A stretch of 64,000 nt of DNA from a bacterium (GCA_035454885.1 DATIGE010000049.1:1-64000), one strand, 5' to 3'. Shown: positions 52,309-62,357, counted from the first letter of the stretch. Notes: generated by a model not told the origin, from the letters alone. Translations and numbers: made by a program.

Positions 52309-54273
52309 GTGCTCTCGGCGGCCCTCATGAAAAACAGAGACCACTGGAAGGAATCCCTGCTCAACTATTTCCTCTCGGACCTCGGGATGGACTTGAATCA
52401 GACCATCTCGCTCCCCCGGGTCTTCCTCCGCTGCGCGTCGCATTACCATTCGAAACCGGCCGTAATGGAAAAGAGGAACGGGCGTTACGCGCCGGTGGCG
52501 TACTCCGAGATCCTCGACCAGGCGAGCGACTTCGCCCAGGCCCTGATCGACCTGGGATTCAAGGCGCACGACCGCTTCGCCCTCTTTCTCAAGAACTCGC
52601 CCGCGTGGCCGGTCGCCGATTTCGGCACGATGTTCGCGGGCGGCGCGACGGTGCCCATCTACGAGACCCTGATCGCTCACGCCGTCCGGCACATCTTGAA
52701 GGACTCGGGGGCCGTGGGCGTGGTCCTCGAGGACAAGAACCAGTTCGAAAAGGTGAAGTCGGTCTGGGCCGAGGTGCCCTCGCTCGAATTCGTGGTGGTG
52801 CGCAGGCCCGAGGGCGTCGCCCTCAAGAAGGATAAGGTCCTCTCGCTGGAGGATTTTCTCAAGCGGGGCGCCGAGGCGCGGAGGAAGAAACCCGACGCCA
52901 TCGAGAAGCGGCTGGATCTCGTCAGGCGCGACGACGTCGCGAGCATCGTCTACACGAGCGGAACCACCGGCGACCCCAAGGGCGTCATGCTCACGCACCG
53001 GAACTTCCTCTCCAACGTCTACGGCGTGGCCTCGGTCACCGACGTGAACGCGAGGGACATCATGCTTTCGATCCTCCCCCTCTCGCACGTCTTCGAGCGC
53101 ACGATCGGCTATTACGTCCCCCTCCTCTTCGGCGCGACGGTCGCCTACGCCGAATCGATCGACACGGTTTCGCAAAACCTGACGGAAGTGAAGCCCACCA
53201 TCATGTGCGCCGTGCCCCGGCTCTTCGAAAAGATCTACACGCGCATGTTGAAGAAGATCGACGAATCGAACCCGGTCAAGAAAAGGCTCTTTCAATGGGC
53301 CGTCGAGGTGGGCCGCCAGGTTTGGGCCTCCCAGGACCGGATGCACCGCAAGCAGGCCGCCGACCGGCGCCAGCGCCACCGGCCCGAGGAACGTTTCCGG
53401 GACAACGGCCTCAAGATCTTCAACCCCGCCCTCAAGGTCTCCTACGCCCTGGCCGAAAAGCTCGTGTACAGCAAGCTGCGCGCCTCCATGGGCGGGCGGC
53501 TCCGCTTCTTCGTCTCCGGCGGGGCGGCCCTGAACCCGGAGGTCATCACCTTCTTCCGGAACCTGAACATCGCCATCTACGAGGGGTACGGCATGACCGA
53601 GTCCAGCCCGGTCATCAGCTTCAATTACGCCAACAAGTTCAAGCCGGGGACGGTGGGCAAGCTCCTCCCGCACGTGCAGGTGAAGCTCTCGCCCGAGGGC
53701 GAGATCCTGGCGAAGGGGCCGAACGTGATGAAGGGCTACTTCAACAATCCGAAGGCGACCGCGGAGGCGATCGACGCCGACGGCTGGCTGCACACGGGCG
53801 ACGTGGGCGTCTTCGACGAGGACAACTATCTGAAGATCACGGACCGCATCAAAGAGATCATCGTGATGAGCAACGGCAAGAACGTCGCGCCCCTGCCGAT
53901 CGAGAACATGCTGACCCAGTCCCCGATCGTCGCCAACGCGATGGCGATCGGAAACAACCGCAAATACATCACGGCCCTGATCTTTCCCGCCGAGGCCGAG
54001 CTGCAGGTCCTGGCCAAGAGCCTGGGCGTCACGGCCAAGAATTTCGAGGAGCTGTGCCGGAACAAGAAGATCGTCGAGAGGTTCGTGAAGATCGTCGAGG
54101 ACGTCAACCGCGACCTCTCGCGCTACGAGCAGGTGAAGAAATTCGAGATCGTCCCCCACGAGCTGACCGTCGACGGCGGCGAGATCACGCCGACCTTGAA
54201 ACTCAAGCGCCGGATTTTGGACAAGAAGTTCGGCGAACTCATCGAGAAGATGTATCCGGCGGGTGAGGGCTGA
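52309..54273 (+). CDS. Long-chain acyl-CoA synthetase (AMP-forming)
   Basis: 654 residues. The start is GTG 52309, with AAGGA (52296-52300) eight bases upstream; the ATG at 52327 has no such site. Motifs: IVYTSGTTGDPKGVMLTH (about 214), EGYGMTESSPVISF, GWLHTGDVGVFDE and ITDRIKEIIVMSNGKN. It is longer than its paralogue at 38136, with the family's usual insertion around 330-370. It activates fatty acids and stands alone, converging on the peroxidase gene. The 165-bp upstream gap also serves lysS on the other strand and has an inverted TTGAC/GTCAA pair (52171-52197). Confidence 0.93.
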   Translation: MLSAALMKNRDHWKESLLNYFLSDLGMDLNQTISLPRVFLRCASHYHSKPAVMEKRNGRYAPVAYSEILDQASDFAQALIDLGFKAHDRFALFLKNSPAWPVADFGTMFAGGATVPIYETLIAHAVRHILKDSGAVGVVLEDKNQFEKVKSVWAEVPSLEFVVVRRPEGVALKKDKVLSLEDFLKRGAEARRKKPDAIEKRLDLVRRDDVASIVYTSGTTGDPKGVMLTHRNFLSNVYGVASVTDVNARDIMLSILPLSHVFERTIGYYVPLLFGATVAYAESIDTVSQNLTEVKPTIMCAVPRLFEKIYTRMLKKIDESNPVKKRLFQWAVEVGRQVWASQDRMHRKQAADRRQRHRPEERFRDNGLKIFNPALKVSYALAEKLVYSKLRASMGGRLRFFVSGGAALNPEVITFFRNLNIAIYEGYGMTESSPVISFNYANKFKPGTVGKLLPHVQVKLSPEGEILAKGPNVMKGYFNNPKATAEAIDADGWLHTGDVGVFDEDNYLKITDRIKEIIVMSNGKNVAPLPIENMLTQSPIVANAMAIGNNRKYITALIFPAEAELQVLAKSLGVTAKNFEELCRNKKIVERFVKIVEDVNRDLSRYEQVKKFEIVPHELTVDGGEITPTLKLKRRILDKKFGELIEKMYPAGEG

Positions 54274-54290
54274 ATGAATCGAAGTGGGGC

Positions 54291-55409
54291 TTAACGAAAA
54301 GGATTCGAATAATTTTTATTTTGGAGCAGGGCCTTGTCCGTCATGAGATTCAGATAAATCAGGATTTTCTTCTTTGCTTCCGGGCTCAGATTCAGCTTCT
54401 TCGGCTGTTCGTTCGCTTCGCGCAACGCGGGACTCAACCCGCCGAAATCCTTAACGCCGTGATCATAGTGATCGAGAACTTCCTCCAAGGTATCAAATCT
54501 CCCATCGTGCATGTAGGGAGGCGTTAGAGCGATGTTTCGCAAGGTCGGCGCCTTAAATTGCCCCTGTTCCAAACCATTATTGGCCATGCGGTAACCTCCG
54601 TAGAGGCCCGTGGCGTTTCCATGCCGATCGACGCCTCTGTGGCACTTGGCGCACAGATTCAAGGTGTCTTTGGTAATCTTATCGGCCTTGGTCAACCGGA
54701 ATTCGAGGAATTCCGGGGAAATTTCATCCTCTCTTTTTAACCCGACATCGACTCTCTCGATTTCATCCAGCGGCGCCTCGAAAGAGACGATGCTGGCGAC
54801 GAACTGTCCGATCGCCCTCCCGATTCTCTCCTCGGTGATCTCCGTATTCCCGAAGGCCAGGCCGAACATAGCCGGATAAACCGGATGCCGCTTCAGTTCC
54901 TCGATCAGGCCGGTCATCGGCTGGTCAAGCTCCTTCGGCTCTTGTATGGGAATGACCGCCTGGGCCTCCAGACTGGGCGCGCGGCCGTCCCAGAAAAAGT
55001 TCCGGCTCCAGGCCAAATTCGCCAAAGCCATCGTGTTTCGCCCCATATTCTGCCCGTGAATGCCGGGGCTGAATCGCTTGCGATCGGCGAATCCCAGGGA
55101 CTGCACGTGGCAGGAACTGCACGACATCGTATTGTCCCCGGAAATGATCGGGTCGTAAAAGAGCCAGCGCCCCAGCTGGACCCCGGCCTTGGTCAGCGGA
55201 TTTTTTGGATTTTGCGGAAACTCCGGCGAGCCGGGTGGCAATTCGACGAGGTGAGGCGCTTGGGGGTCTCTGTTCCGCAATGTCTCATAGAGCTCCTGCT
55301 GCTTTGCCAATGGGACGGGCGGGGATATTTCTCCCCGTTCTGGAGAGGCACATCCAAAAAATAGGGCCGCCAGCGATGTCATCGCGACCGTCAGGGCGAA
55401 AATGCGCAT
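54291..55409 (-). CDS. Di-haem cytochrome c peroxidase (MauG/CcpA family) lipoprotein
   Basis: 372 residues with a lipobox-like FFGC. Two c-type haem sites are visible: CSSCH (about 95) and CAKCH (about 252). KAPTLRNIALTPPYMHDGRF is the conserved loop near the second haem. The family reduces H2O2 with electrons from cytochrome c, or oxidises a partner substrate like MauG. It diverges from the UbiA/FAD fusion across a palindrome (55423-55440); a flavin oxidase next door could be a source of its peroxide. Confidence 0.92.
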   Translation of the reverse strand: MRIFALTVAMTSLAALFFGCASPERGEISPPVPLAKQQELYETLRNRDPQAPHLVELPPGSPEFPQNPKNPLTKAGVQLGRWLFYDPIISGDNTMSCSSCHVQSLGFADRKRFSPGIHGQNMGRNTMALANLAWSRNFFWDGRAPSLEAQAVIPIQEPKELDQPMTGLIEELKRHPVYPAMFGLAFGNTEITEERIGRAIGQFVASIVSFEAPLDEIERVDVGLKREDEISPEFLEFRLTKADKITKDTLNLCAKCHRGVDRHGNATGLYGGYRMANNGLEQGQFKAPTLRNIALTPPYMHDGRFDTLEEVLDHYDHGVKDFGGLSPALREANEQPKKLNLSPEAKKKILIYLNLMTDKALLQNKNYSNPFR

Positions 55410-55422
55410 TCTTTTGACTCAA

Positions 55423-55440
55423 TGTAACCCAAGGGTTACA
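55423..55440. promoter_or_regulatory. Candidate operator palindrome between divergent genes
   Basis: TGTAACCC and GGGTTACA are exact complements separated by AA, in the 54-bp gap between the peroxidase and UbiA/FAD genes. On the plus strand it overlaps the spacer between TTGACT (55414-55419) and a weak -10, so a bound regulator could control one or both genes. Confidence 0.5.
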
Positions 55441-55463
55441 CGTTCACCAGACTCAAGATTCAA

Positions 55464-57983
55464 ATGACGCGTCACTTTAACAAGGCACTGGACCGCCTCG
55501 AGGGCCGACCCTATCATCCCGCTCCCTTGTTTTTCATCGTCCTCGCCGTCGGCGTAGGACGCACGGTGGAGGAGATCTATCTCGCCCGCCTGGGCTTGGG
55601 CTTGAGCATCCTCTCGCATTACACGGCGTTTTACCTTGCCACTTTCCTGGGATTCACCCTGATCGCGTCGACTCTCCTGGGGGAAAGCTGGAAAAAGGTC
55701 TCCCGGTCCGTCGTCTTTGGAATCCTTGTCGGGCTATTGCCCCCGCTCATCGACGTCTTTTGGCTTGGCCCCGGTAATTTCCGGTATTTCTATCTGGACC
55801 GCTTTTACCCCACGCTCCACGGCGCCGGAAATTCGTACAGCGAAGCTATCGCCGCCTGGTCCGCCCTCGTCGCCTTTGCCGTCTATCTATTCCTGCGTTC
55901 CCGGTCGCCGTGGCGCACCTTGCTCGGGGCGGCCCTGGGCTATCTCTTCTTGATCGCGACCGTCACCCTGTATCCGAAGTTTGGGAACGCGGTCTTCGGC
56001 TCCCTCAAGGAAGGGTCAGCCCGGGGCTTCGGGTACCTCTTCCTGTCCTTCGTCCTCTACGTGGCCCTGAACTTCCGGAACTTCCTTCCTTCGCTGAAAC
56101 GCGTCAATCACAGCCTACCCTGGGTCGCACTGGTCTTTCTGGGGGCGGCGCTTGCGGGGGACATCGGAAACATCCGCCCCATGACCTGGCTGCAGGCGTT
56201 GATCGTCCTCCTGATCCATCAGGGTGTCGTGGCCGCGAACGACTATTACGACCGGGATTCGGACGCCCTCAATCAACGCGTCACCCGCATCGATCGGGAC
56301 GACCTGATCGCCGTCCATGGCTTGATCGTCTGGCTCGCGTTGACCGTCTGCTTTGCGGCGCCGAAACTGGGCTATCTCTATCTCCTCTACCTCCTTTTCA
56401 CAGCCGCCTATCACCACCCTTTGACCCGGCTGAAACGGATCTTTCCGATCAATTACGCGATCGAAGGCCTGGTCGCATCGCTGGCGCTTCTGATCGGCAT
56501 GGCAAGCACCGGACGTTATGAATTGACCGGAATGGAGTTGGCCTATGCCGGAGCCGCGTTCATCGGTTTCGCCGCCTCCTCTCCCTTCAAGGACTACAAA
56601 GATGTCCCCGGCGACGAGGCAACGGGGACCCGCACTTTGTACGTTGTTTTATCCGGCCGAGGATGGTCGTTAGCCGCGACCCATCGGCTCGTCTCCTGCA
56701 TCGTGCTCAGCTTTCTGATGGGGCCGTTGTTCGTGCTCTACGGGAAAGGCGTCCCGATCCTGCACATCGCGCTTATTCTTGGGGCCTTTGTCCTCCCCAC
56801 TTTTTTCAGCCTGCGGGGCAAGGAAAAGAAGTCGACGGTCGAACGCACGGCCTGGCTGATCACCGGCTACCTGATCGTCTCCGTCATCGCACTGCACCTC
56901 GCCACCCCTGCGTCACCGCCGTCCACAGTCTCGGGACCGCTCAAGGACTTCGGCCAACTCAGGCTGAGCGCCGATACGTACGAATCCTCCCATCCGTCCT
57001 CTCTCGAGGAGGTCGTGGCACTCGTCCGCAAAGCCAACCAGTCAAGAACCCCCATCCGGGTCCGCGGAAAGGCCCACTCGATGAACGGCGCGAGCCTGCC
57101 CCGCAGCCGGGAATTGCTGATTCTCACCGACCGTCTGAGGGGCTATCGATTCGGCGAACCGGGAAGCATCACGGTCGGCGCCGGCATGGGCATCTATGAA
57201 TTGCGCGCCTTCCTGAAGGACCAAAAATTTCGCTTACCCGTAACCAACGACGGGCAGGGCGGCCCCACCGTCGGCGGTTTTATCGCTGCAGGCGGCATCG
57301 GCGGGCGATCCGACGTCCACGGCGGATTTTGGGAAAACGTCCTTGAAATGACGCTCGTAACCGGAGCGGGTGACGTCCTGCAGATCCGCCCTGGGGACGA
57401 CCTCTTCCCTTGGATGTTCGGTTCGATGGGGCAGCTGGGGATCGTCGTCTCCGCCAAGCTCAAGATCTTGGGGCCAGATCCGCTCTATCCCCTGAACGAA
57501 GAGGGAACGGTTCCCCCGATCAACGCGGGCGATGCGGAACCGCTTTACTGGTTCACCCTTTTCGTCCCCACGGCCGAGTTGGACGCGGCGAAAGAGGCGA
57601 TCCAGCGGATCCGGGAGACCCATGCAAAGACGTTCCTCTACCGCCAGGACTACGTTTACCCGATCAAGTTCGTCTCCTTCAATCCGCCGCTCATTTTTCC
57701 CGCGAACATGGATTTTGTCGGAGTGGGAATTTGGGGCTCGCCCGTTCGGCCGGACCCCTCGCTCGTGCTGGCCGTCGAGCGGGACGTCATGAGTCTTGTG
57801 GCCGCGCGTCACGCAACGCCCTACCGGCGGTACATCCAGTCGGAGGTGGTTTCGCCGGGCACAGATTACAGGGCCTATTTCGGAGATGTCATCTACCAGA
57901 AATTCCTGGGTCTCAAGAAAAAGCTCGACCCCGGCTTTCTTCTGAATTGCGGCGTGGTTTTTGCCTGTTCGAACTCCGACTGA
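55464..57983 (+). CDS. Fusion of a membrane region, UbiA prenyltransferase and FAD-linked oxidase
   Basis: 839 residues in one unbroken frame. Residues 1-210 hold about six hydrophobic segments of no recognised family. Residues about 215-480 are a UbiA-type prenyltransferase with first motif NDYYDRDSD (259-267) and second motif KDYKDVPGDE (about 377). Residues about 495-680 form a VAO/PCMH FAD domain: RVRGKAHSMNG, with His538 where covalent-flavin enzymes carry their attachment histidine, and GGPTVGGFIAAGGIGG. A substrate domain (680-839) follows. It could prenylate a phenol, quinone or sugar phosphate and oxidise the product; this is inference. No terminator separates the parts. Confidence 0.88.
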   Translation: MTRHFNKALDRLEGRPYHPAPLFFIVLAVGVGRTVEEIYLARLGLGLSILSHYTAFYLATFLGFTLIASTLLGESWKKVSRSVVFGILVGLLPPLIDVFWLGPGNFRYFYLDRFYPTLHGAGNSYSEAIAAWSALVAFAVYLFLRSRSPWRTLLGAALGYLFLIATVTLYPKFGNAVFGSLKEGSARGFGYLFLSFVLYVALNFRNFLPSLKRVNHSLPWVALVFLGAALAGDIGNIRPMTWLQALIVLLIHQGVVAANDYYDRDSDALNQRVTRIDRDDLIAVHGLIVWLALTVCFAAPKLGYLYLLYLLFTAAYHHPLTRLKRIFPINYAIEGLVASLALLIGMASTGRYELTGMELAYAGAAFIGFAASSPFKDYKDVPGDEATGTRTLYVVLSGRGWSLAATHRLVSCIVLSFLMGPLFVLYGKGVPILHIALILGAFVLPTFFSLRGKEKKSTVERTAWLITGYLIVSVIALHLATPASPPSTVSGPLKDFGQLRLSADTYESSHPSSLEEVVALVRKANQSRTPIRVRGKAHSMNGASLPRSRELLILTDRLRGYRFGEPGSITVGAGMGIYELRAFLKDQKFRLPVTNDGQGGPTVGGFIAAGGIGGRSDVHGGFWENVLEMTLVTGAGDVLQIRPGDDLFPWMFGSMGQLGIVVSAKLKILGPDPLYPLNEEGTVPPINAGDAEPLYWFTLFVPTAELDAAKEAIQRIRETHAKTFLYRQDYVYPIKFVSFNPPLIFPANMDFVGVGIWGSPVRPDPSLVLAVERDVMSLVAARHATPYRRYIQSEVVSPGTDYRAYFGDVIYQKFLGLKKKLDPGFLLNCGVVFACSNSD

Positions 57984-57992
57984 GAATCACGA

Positions 57993-60179
57993 TTACCACG
58001 CCACGTCATGGCAACTGCCGTTCCAGGTCGACGTGTCCTCAAGCGTTGTTCCGTTATAGCCCGTCGCCGTGAACTTGCAGGTTTTGGCCGGAAAGGAATT
58101 GCCCATATTAAATTGGCCCGAAAGGGAGCCGCCCTGAGACCCGTATTCCTTCGCGGGCGGATTGATGGTCAGATTGCCGCAATCCGACGTGATTGTTTTG
58201 ATATTTTTCCCTGACCATGTGGCACCGACCGTCATATGGGTACCTTCCGTCTCGGCGCAAGGACCGCATTCGTCGTCGCAGTCCCATCCTCCGCAGCAAT
58301 CGTCGAAGGAATCCACCCACTGACTGGTGATGGCCTCACCTGTGACGCTAAACTCCGGTACATAAGGCCAATCCTTCCACGCGTACCCGAACGTGTTGCC
58401 GCTTAAATCGACGCCGATTGCCGCCCAATAATACTGCCCGTGGTCTCGATTCATGGTCACGGTCCCTTGCGACTCGCCCGGGGTCACCGGCTGCTCTTTC
58501 CTCAAAGGGGAATTCTGCTCCGAGACGCCGCCGTAAAACCGGATGAACTTCACACCCCAAGGGATATTGCCGGAATCCAAGGTCGCGCCCCCGTCTTCCT
58601 TGACGGTGTAGTCCTGCTTGATCCTCCAGATGAATCTCACGGTTCCTGAGTCGTCTGCGGTGCCAACCCCACCCCCTGCAAGCCAAACTTCGGGCTCGGT
58701 GTCGGGGTCGTTGTCCCATCTCAACTCGAGGGACGGGCTCCCCAGCGTTGCGACGACTTTCTTCGTCTCCTTGTTGTTCTCTCCGATGCCGTGTGCCGTC
58801 GCCGTGATGTTCGCCGTCAAACCGGAAAGATCGCACAACGCATTCAAGGTGCCGGTCGCCCCCGCCAGGGCGGGCCAACTCGTACCCGTCTCCGGCGAGC
58901 AACCGGCCGCGGCCGCGACAGAAGGAAGCGCGATGACGTTGGTGTAGGAGAGAGACACTTTCACCTTGGGCCGGTCATCCCCCGCCTTGGTGGTCATTTG
59001 AGCACCCGTCACGGAAAGCCCTGCCTTAGGCGCCTCATAGCTCTTGCACTGCACAATCAACGATTCATCCGAGCCTTTCAAGGCGAGGCAGAACTGGGCG
59101 TGTTGGACGAGCGGCCGGGTGTAAATGGTTGCCGTCGTGATCAGTGAGGCATCATCCTTGGCGAGATCGATCCGGCAATTGGGATTCGTCTCCTCGACAA
59201 AAACAGGAATGATCGGGCCGATCTCCATCACCTTGTCCTTCTGGAGAGTGATGTCCTTCAACATCTGCTCCTTGAGTTCGAGCTGGATAGCATAGACATC
59301 CCTCTCCTCAAGGGGACGGCTGAATTGGAAGGCGGTCGAGCTCACGGACTTGCAGTCGTCGTCTGTCGACGCATTCGCGTTGTCGCAGAGCACACCCTCC
59401 AGGAAAGGCAGATTGCTGTTGTACAGATCGGACCCCGTATTGAGCTTCTTGCCATCGGGTCCGGTCACCAGGTGGCGCGTCCCCACGAGCTTGCACTGTT
59501 CCGGGACGGCGAGTCCGGCGTCCGTGGCCTCGCGGTTGAAGTCGCCCCAAATGTAGGCCGCCTTGGCGCCCGAAAAGCTCCAGTCGATCTTGACGGTGTT
59601 CATCTCGGCGCCCGCGGTCACCTTGGTCACGTTGAAGGAATTGATCGTCGCGGCCGTCGGCGCCGGGGGCTCCGCCGGGGACGTTTCACCCCCCGTGGTT
59701 CCGCCCGTCGTGCCGCCGGTGGTTCCGGTGCCCGTCGTCTCGCCGCCGGAGGGCGTGATCGTCTCGCCCTCGGCCGTGGAAGGCGGCGGCGTTTCCGGTG
59801 GCGTCACACCTTCGGGACCCGCCCCGACGCCCGGAACGTTGAAATTCTTCTCGATCAGCTTCACGCCGCTGTCCCCGCACTGGGCGTGTATGGTCTTGTC
59901 TCCGGGCAGGCTCGGCGGCACCGTGAACTCCACAGTTTCGTTCTCGGGGTGGTAGACGAACTCGACGGGCTTGCCGCCGAAAAAGACCGTGCAGTCCTCG
60001 CTGATCCCCTTGACCTCACAGACGACCGTGGCCCCGGCCGAGGCCGAGGGCGGCGTGCAGGCGCTCAATCCCGATGGCTCCCCCTCGATTTTCGTTCCTC
60101 CGCCACCGCCGCAACCGGCCATCGCCACACTTAAGACCGCCAGGACGTAGAGGGACTCGAAGATTGAAAGGCGTTTCAT
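57993..60179 (-). CDS. Large secreted lipoprotein, paralogue 1 of a tandem family
   Basis: 728 residues with lipobox MAGC then GGGGG. An N-terminal IPT-like domain (ACTPPSASAGATVVCEVKG, EDCTVFFGGKP) is followed by a Pro/Thr/Gly linker (about 125-175), a central domain with CDNANAS, and a C-terminal domain containing WSGKNIK and ending with WNGSCHDVAW. The same N-terminal, central and C-terminal outline occurs in the next two genes. A Cys-rich motif GGWDCDDECGPC (about 655) is unique to this copy. Location is probably the cell surface; function unknown. It lies 30 bases after paralogue 2. Confidence 0.8.
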   Translation of the reverse strand: MKRLSIFESLYVLAVLSVAMAGCGGGGGTKIEGEPSGLSACTPPSASAGATVVCEVKGISEDCTVFFGGKPVEFVYHPENETVEFTVPPSLPGDKTIHAQCGDSGVKLIEKNFNVPGVGAGPEGVTPPETPPPSTAEGETITPSGGETTGTGTTGGTTGGTTGGETSPAEPPAPTAATINSFNVTKVTAGAEMNTVKIDWSFSGAKAAYIWGDFNREATDAGLAVPEQCKLVGTRHLVTGPDGKKLNTGSDLYNSNLPFLEGVLCDNANASTDDDCKSVSSTAFQFSRPLEERDVYAIQLELKEQMLKDITLQKDKVMEIGPIIPVFVEETNPNCRIDLAKDDASLITTATIYTRPLVQHAQFCLALKGSDESLIVQCKSYEAPKAGLSVTGAQMTTKAGDDRPKVKVSLSYTNVIALPSVAAAAGCSPETGTSWPALAGATGTLNALCDLSGLTANITATAHGIGENNKETKKVVATLGSPSLELRWDNDPDTEPEVWLAGGGVGTADDSGTVRFIWRIKQDYTVKEDGGATLDSGNIPWGVKFIRFYGGVSEQNSPLRKEQPVTPGESQGTVTMNRDHGQYYWAAIGVDLSGNTFGYAWKDWPYVPEFSVTGEAITSQWVDSFDDCCGGWDCDDECGPCAETEGTHMTVGATWSGKNIKTITSDCGNLTINPPAKEYGSQGGSLSGQFNMGNSFPAKTCKFTATGYNGTTLEDTSTWNGSCHDVAW

Positions 60180-60209
60180 AGGCTTCTCCTCACTCTTTAT
60201 TCTTTCGGA

Positions 60210-62357
60210 TCAATTGCAGCTCCAGCCGGTTATGTTCCAGTGGCGCGTCGTCGTGGAGTCGTCCAGGAAGGTCGCCGTCACCGTGAAGTTCATTCCTGCG
60301 GTCCAGGTATCGCTCTTGGAGCCCAGATCACGGTAGATCTTGACGGTGCCGAAGTGCTCTCCCGCCGCGCCCGTGGGCAGTTGGGAATGGCCGGTGTCTA
60401 TGCCGACCGTTTGTGCGTCGTCTCCGGCAACACTCAGACTCTTGATGTTCTTACCGCTCCAGTTGAACAGGTGGTAGATTTTGACGCCTCCGGTATTGCA
60501 AGCGCTGCCGCTTAGATCCATGCCGCCTCCGCCGCTGGTCTGACTGAGGTTGAACGTCTTCGGGTATCCGGGCGACGTGTACTTCTTGAACTCCTCTTTT
60601 CCGTCAAAGTCCTTGATGCCGAACCACCATTCGTTGTGGCTCATGTCCTGAGTGACGGGCCTGTCGCCCGAGAATTCGGAGGGCGCCGATGCATTCTTAT
60701 AACCATTATCCGACTTGAAGCCTTCAAAATAGGTCTGCTGGAACCAAGATGCTTCGCCGCTCTGCAGGACCGAGTCCTCTTCCTTGATCGTGAAGTTGCG
60801 GACGGCCTTGTACTGAACCTTGAAGTCCCCGGTCTCGTTCTCCAGAGGCACGGTGCCCATGGGCTTGAGCGTCACGGTCGGGGACCCAAGCTCGATCGTG
60901 TACGATTTCTTCTGCTTGTTGTTCTCGCCGACGCCGTAGACGGTCACGTCGATCGCCTTGGTCAGGGCGTTGATCGCGCACTCGCCTTCATAGTGGCCGA
61001 GCCCGTTGGGTTGCACCATCGTATTTGGCTTCTGGGAGCACCCCGTCGCCTGCGCGGACGTGCCCGGGGAGTAATCGAGTTTGAGAGTGACCGCCATCTT
61101 GTCCGATGGCACGCTCACCGAGCTTGCGGTGATCGCGACGTTGGACGCCTTGAGCTTGTCGCCGGTCACGCACTGCACCTTCCAGGCGTTGTCGTCCCCC
61201 AGCAACACGAGGCAGAGATTGCCGTACTGGGCGTGGCTCCGGAAATAGAACTCGCCGGCCGTCACGAGATTGCCGTCCTTCTTCAGGTCCAGGCGACAGG
61301 AGGGGTTCTTCTCGGCGATCTCAAAAACGATGCCCGGGGACACGGCGACCATCTTGTTGTCCATTTCGACCTGCTTCAACACCTCGATGTTCTGGTAGGC
61401 GTAAAGGTCCTTCTTCAAGAGAACGTCGTTGAAACGGCTCCCATCCTTGGGACTGAAGTCCAACTGGGCCGAGGAGGAGGAGCTCCTGCAGTTCGTGTTG
61501 TCGCAGAGGATCCCTTCCACCGGCAGCTTCGTGTACGGATCGGTGCCCGGGTTCAGTTTCTTTCCGATCTCGTTCGTCCTGAGGGAGCGATCCCCCTGGA
61601 TCTTGCACTGTTCGGCCGCCGCCAGGCTTCCGTCCGAAGGCGTCCGGTTGAGGACATTGCCCCAAACGTAGGCCTCCTTGGCCCTGACGAATTCGAAATC
61701 CACGTGGAAGGTCATGAGCTCGGCTCCCGGGGCCGCCGACTTTTCGACGACGAACTTGACGATCTCCGCCCCGGTCGGTGTTGGAGGAGACAGAGGGCAT
61801 CCTTTCCCGTCCACGGCCGTGCCGGAGACCGTGCCGGGGCAGGCGTCCGACGCATCGGCGACGCCGTCGCCGTCCGTATCCGGGAGTGGAACCTCGCCGC
61901 CCGTCGCGGGGCCCGTCGTCGGCCCGCCGGGTTCCATCGGGTTGATCACATCCCCCGCCTCTCCGCCCGCGGGCGCCGTCGTGTCCGCCGGAACCGCCGG
62001 TTCACCGGAGGTTACCGCCGTCAGATCGAACACCCCGATCGGGTGGACGCCGCTCTCGGCCTGCCAAAAAATCTGCCTCTCGCCGGGGAGCCCCGCCACG
62101 ACCGTGAACGCAACCGTCTCCTCCTCCGCGTTCACCGTGTAGTCGATGGGATTTCCCTTTCCAAAAAAGAGGGTGCTGTCCTCCTCGATGCCCTTGGCGG
62201 CGCAAACGACCTTGGTGCCGATCGGCCCCGAGGCGGGTTCGCAGGCGCTCAAGGCGGAGGTCTTGGACCCGTCGGTGAGGTCCCCGCCCCCTCCTCCACC
62301 ACAAGAGGCAAGAAGGACGGCGCACACCCAGACGGTGAGTAGAAGTCTCTTTTTCAT
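60210..62357 (-). CDS. Large secreted lipoprotein, paralogue 2 of a tandem family
   Basis: 715 residues with lipobox LASC then GGGGGG. The N-terminal IPT-like domain (ACEPASGPIGTKVVCAAKG, EDSTLFFGKG) leads to a linker with a thrombospondin type-3-like calcium motif DTDGDGVADASDACP (about 160-175). A central domain with CDNTN and a C-terminal domain with FNWSGKNIKSL, KIYRDLG and the ending WNITGWSCN follow. This copy is closest to paralogue 3. It has its own promoter (62406-62435) and a palindrome over the Shine-Dalgarno site. Confidence 0.82.
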   Translation of the reverse strand: MKKRLLLTVWVCAVLLASCGGGGGGDLTDGSKTSALSACEPASGPIGTKVVCAAKGIEEDSTLFFGKGNPIDYTVNAEEETVAFTVVAGLPGERQIFWQAESGVHPIGVFDLTAVTSGEPAVPADTTAPAGGEAGDVINPMEPGGPTTGPATGGEVPLPDTDGDGVADASDACPGTVSGTAVDGKGCPLSPPTPTGAEIVKFVVEKSAAPGAELMTFHVDFEFVRAKEAYVWGNVLNRTPSDGSLAAAEQCKIQGDRSLRTNEIGKKLNPGTDPYTKLPVEGILCDNTNCRSSSSSAQLDFSPKDGSRFNDVLLKKDLYAYQNIEVLKQVEMDNKMVAVSPGIVFEIAEKNPSCRLDLKKDGNLVTAGEFYFRSHAQYGNLCLVLLGDDNAWKVQCVTGDKLKASNVAITASSVSVPSDKMAVTLKLDYSPGTSAQATGCSQKPNTMVQPNGLGHYEGECAINALTKAIDVTVYGVGENNKQKKSYTIELGSPTVTLKPMGTVPLENETGDFKVQYKAVRNFTIKEEDSVLQSGEASWFQQTYFEGFKSDNGYKNASAPSEFSGDRPVTQDMSHNEWWFGIKDFDGKEEFKKYTSPGYPKTFNLSQTSGGGGMDLSGSACNTGGVKIYHLFNWSGKNIKSLSVAGDDAQTVGIDTGHSQLPTGAAGEHFGTVKIYRDLGSKSDTWTAGMNFTVTATFLDDSTTTRHWNITGWSCN

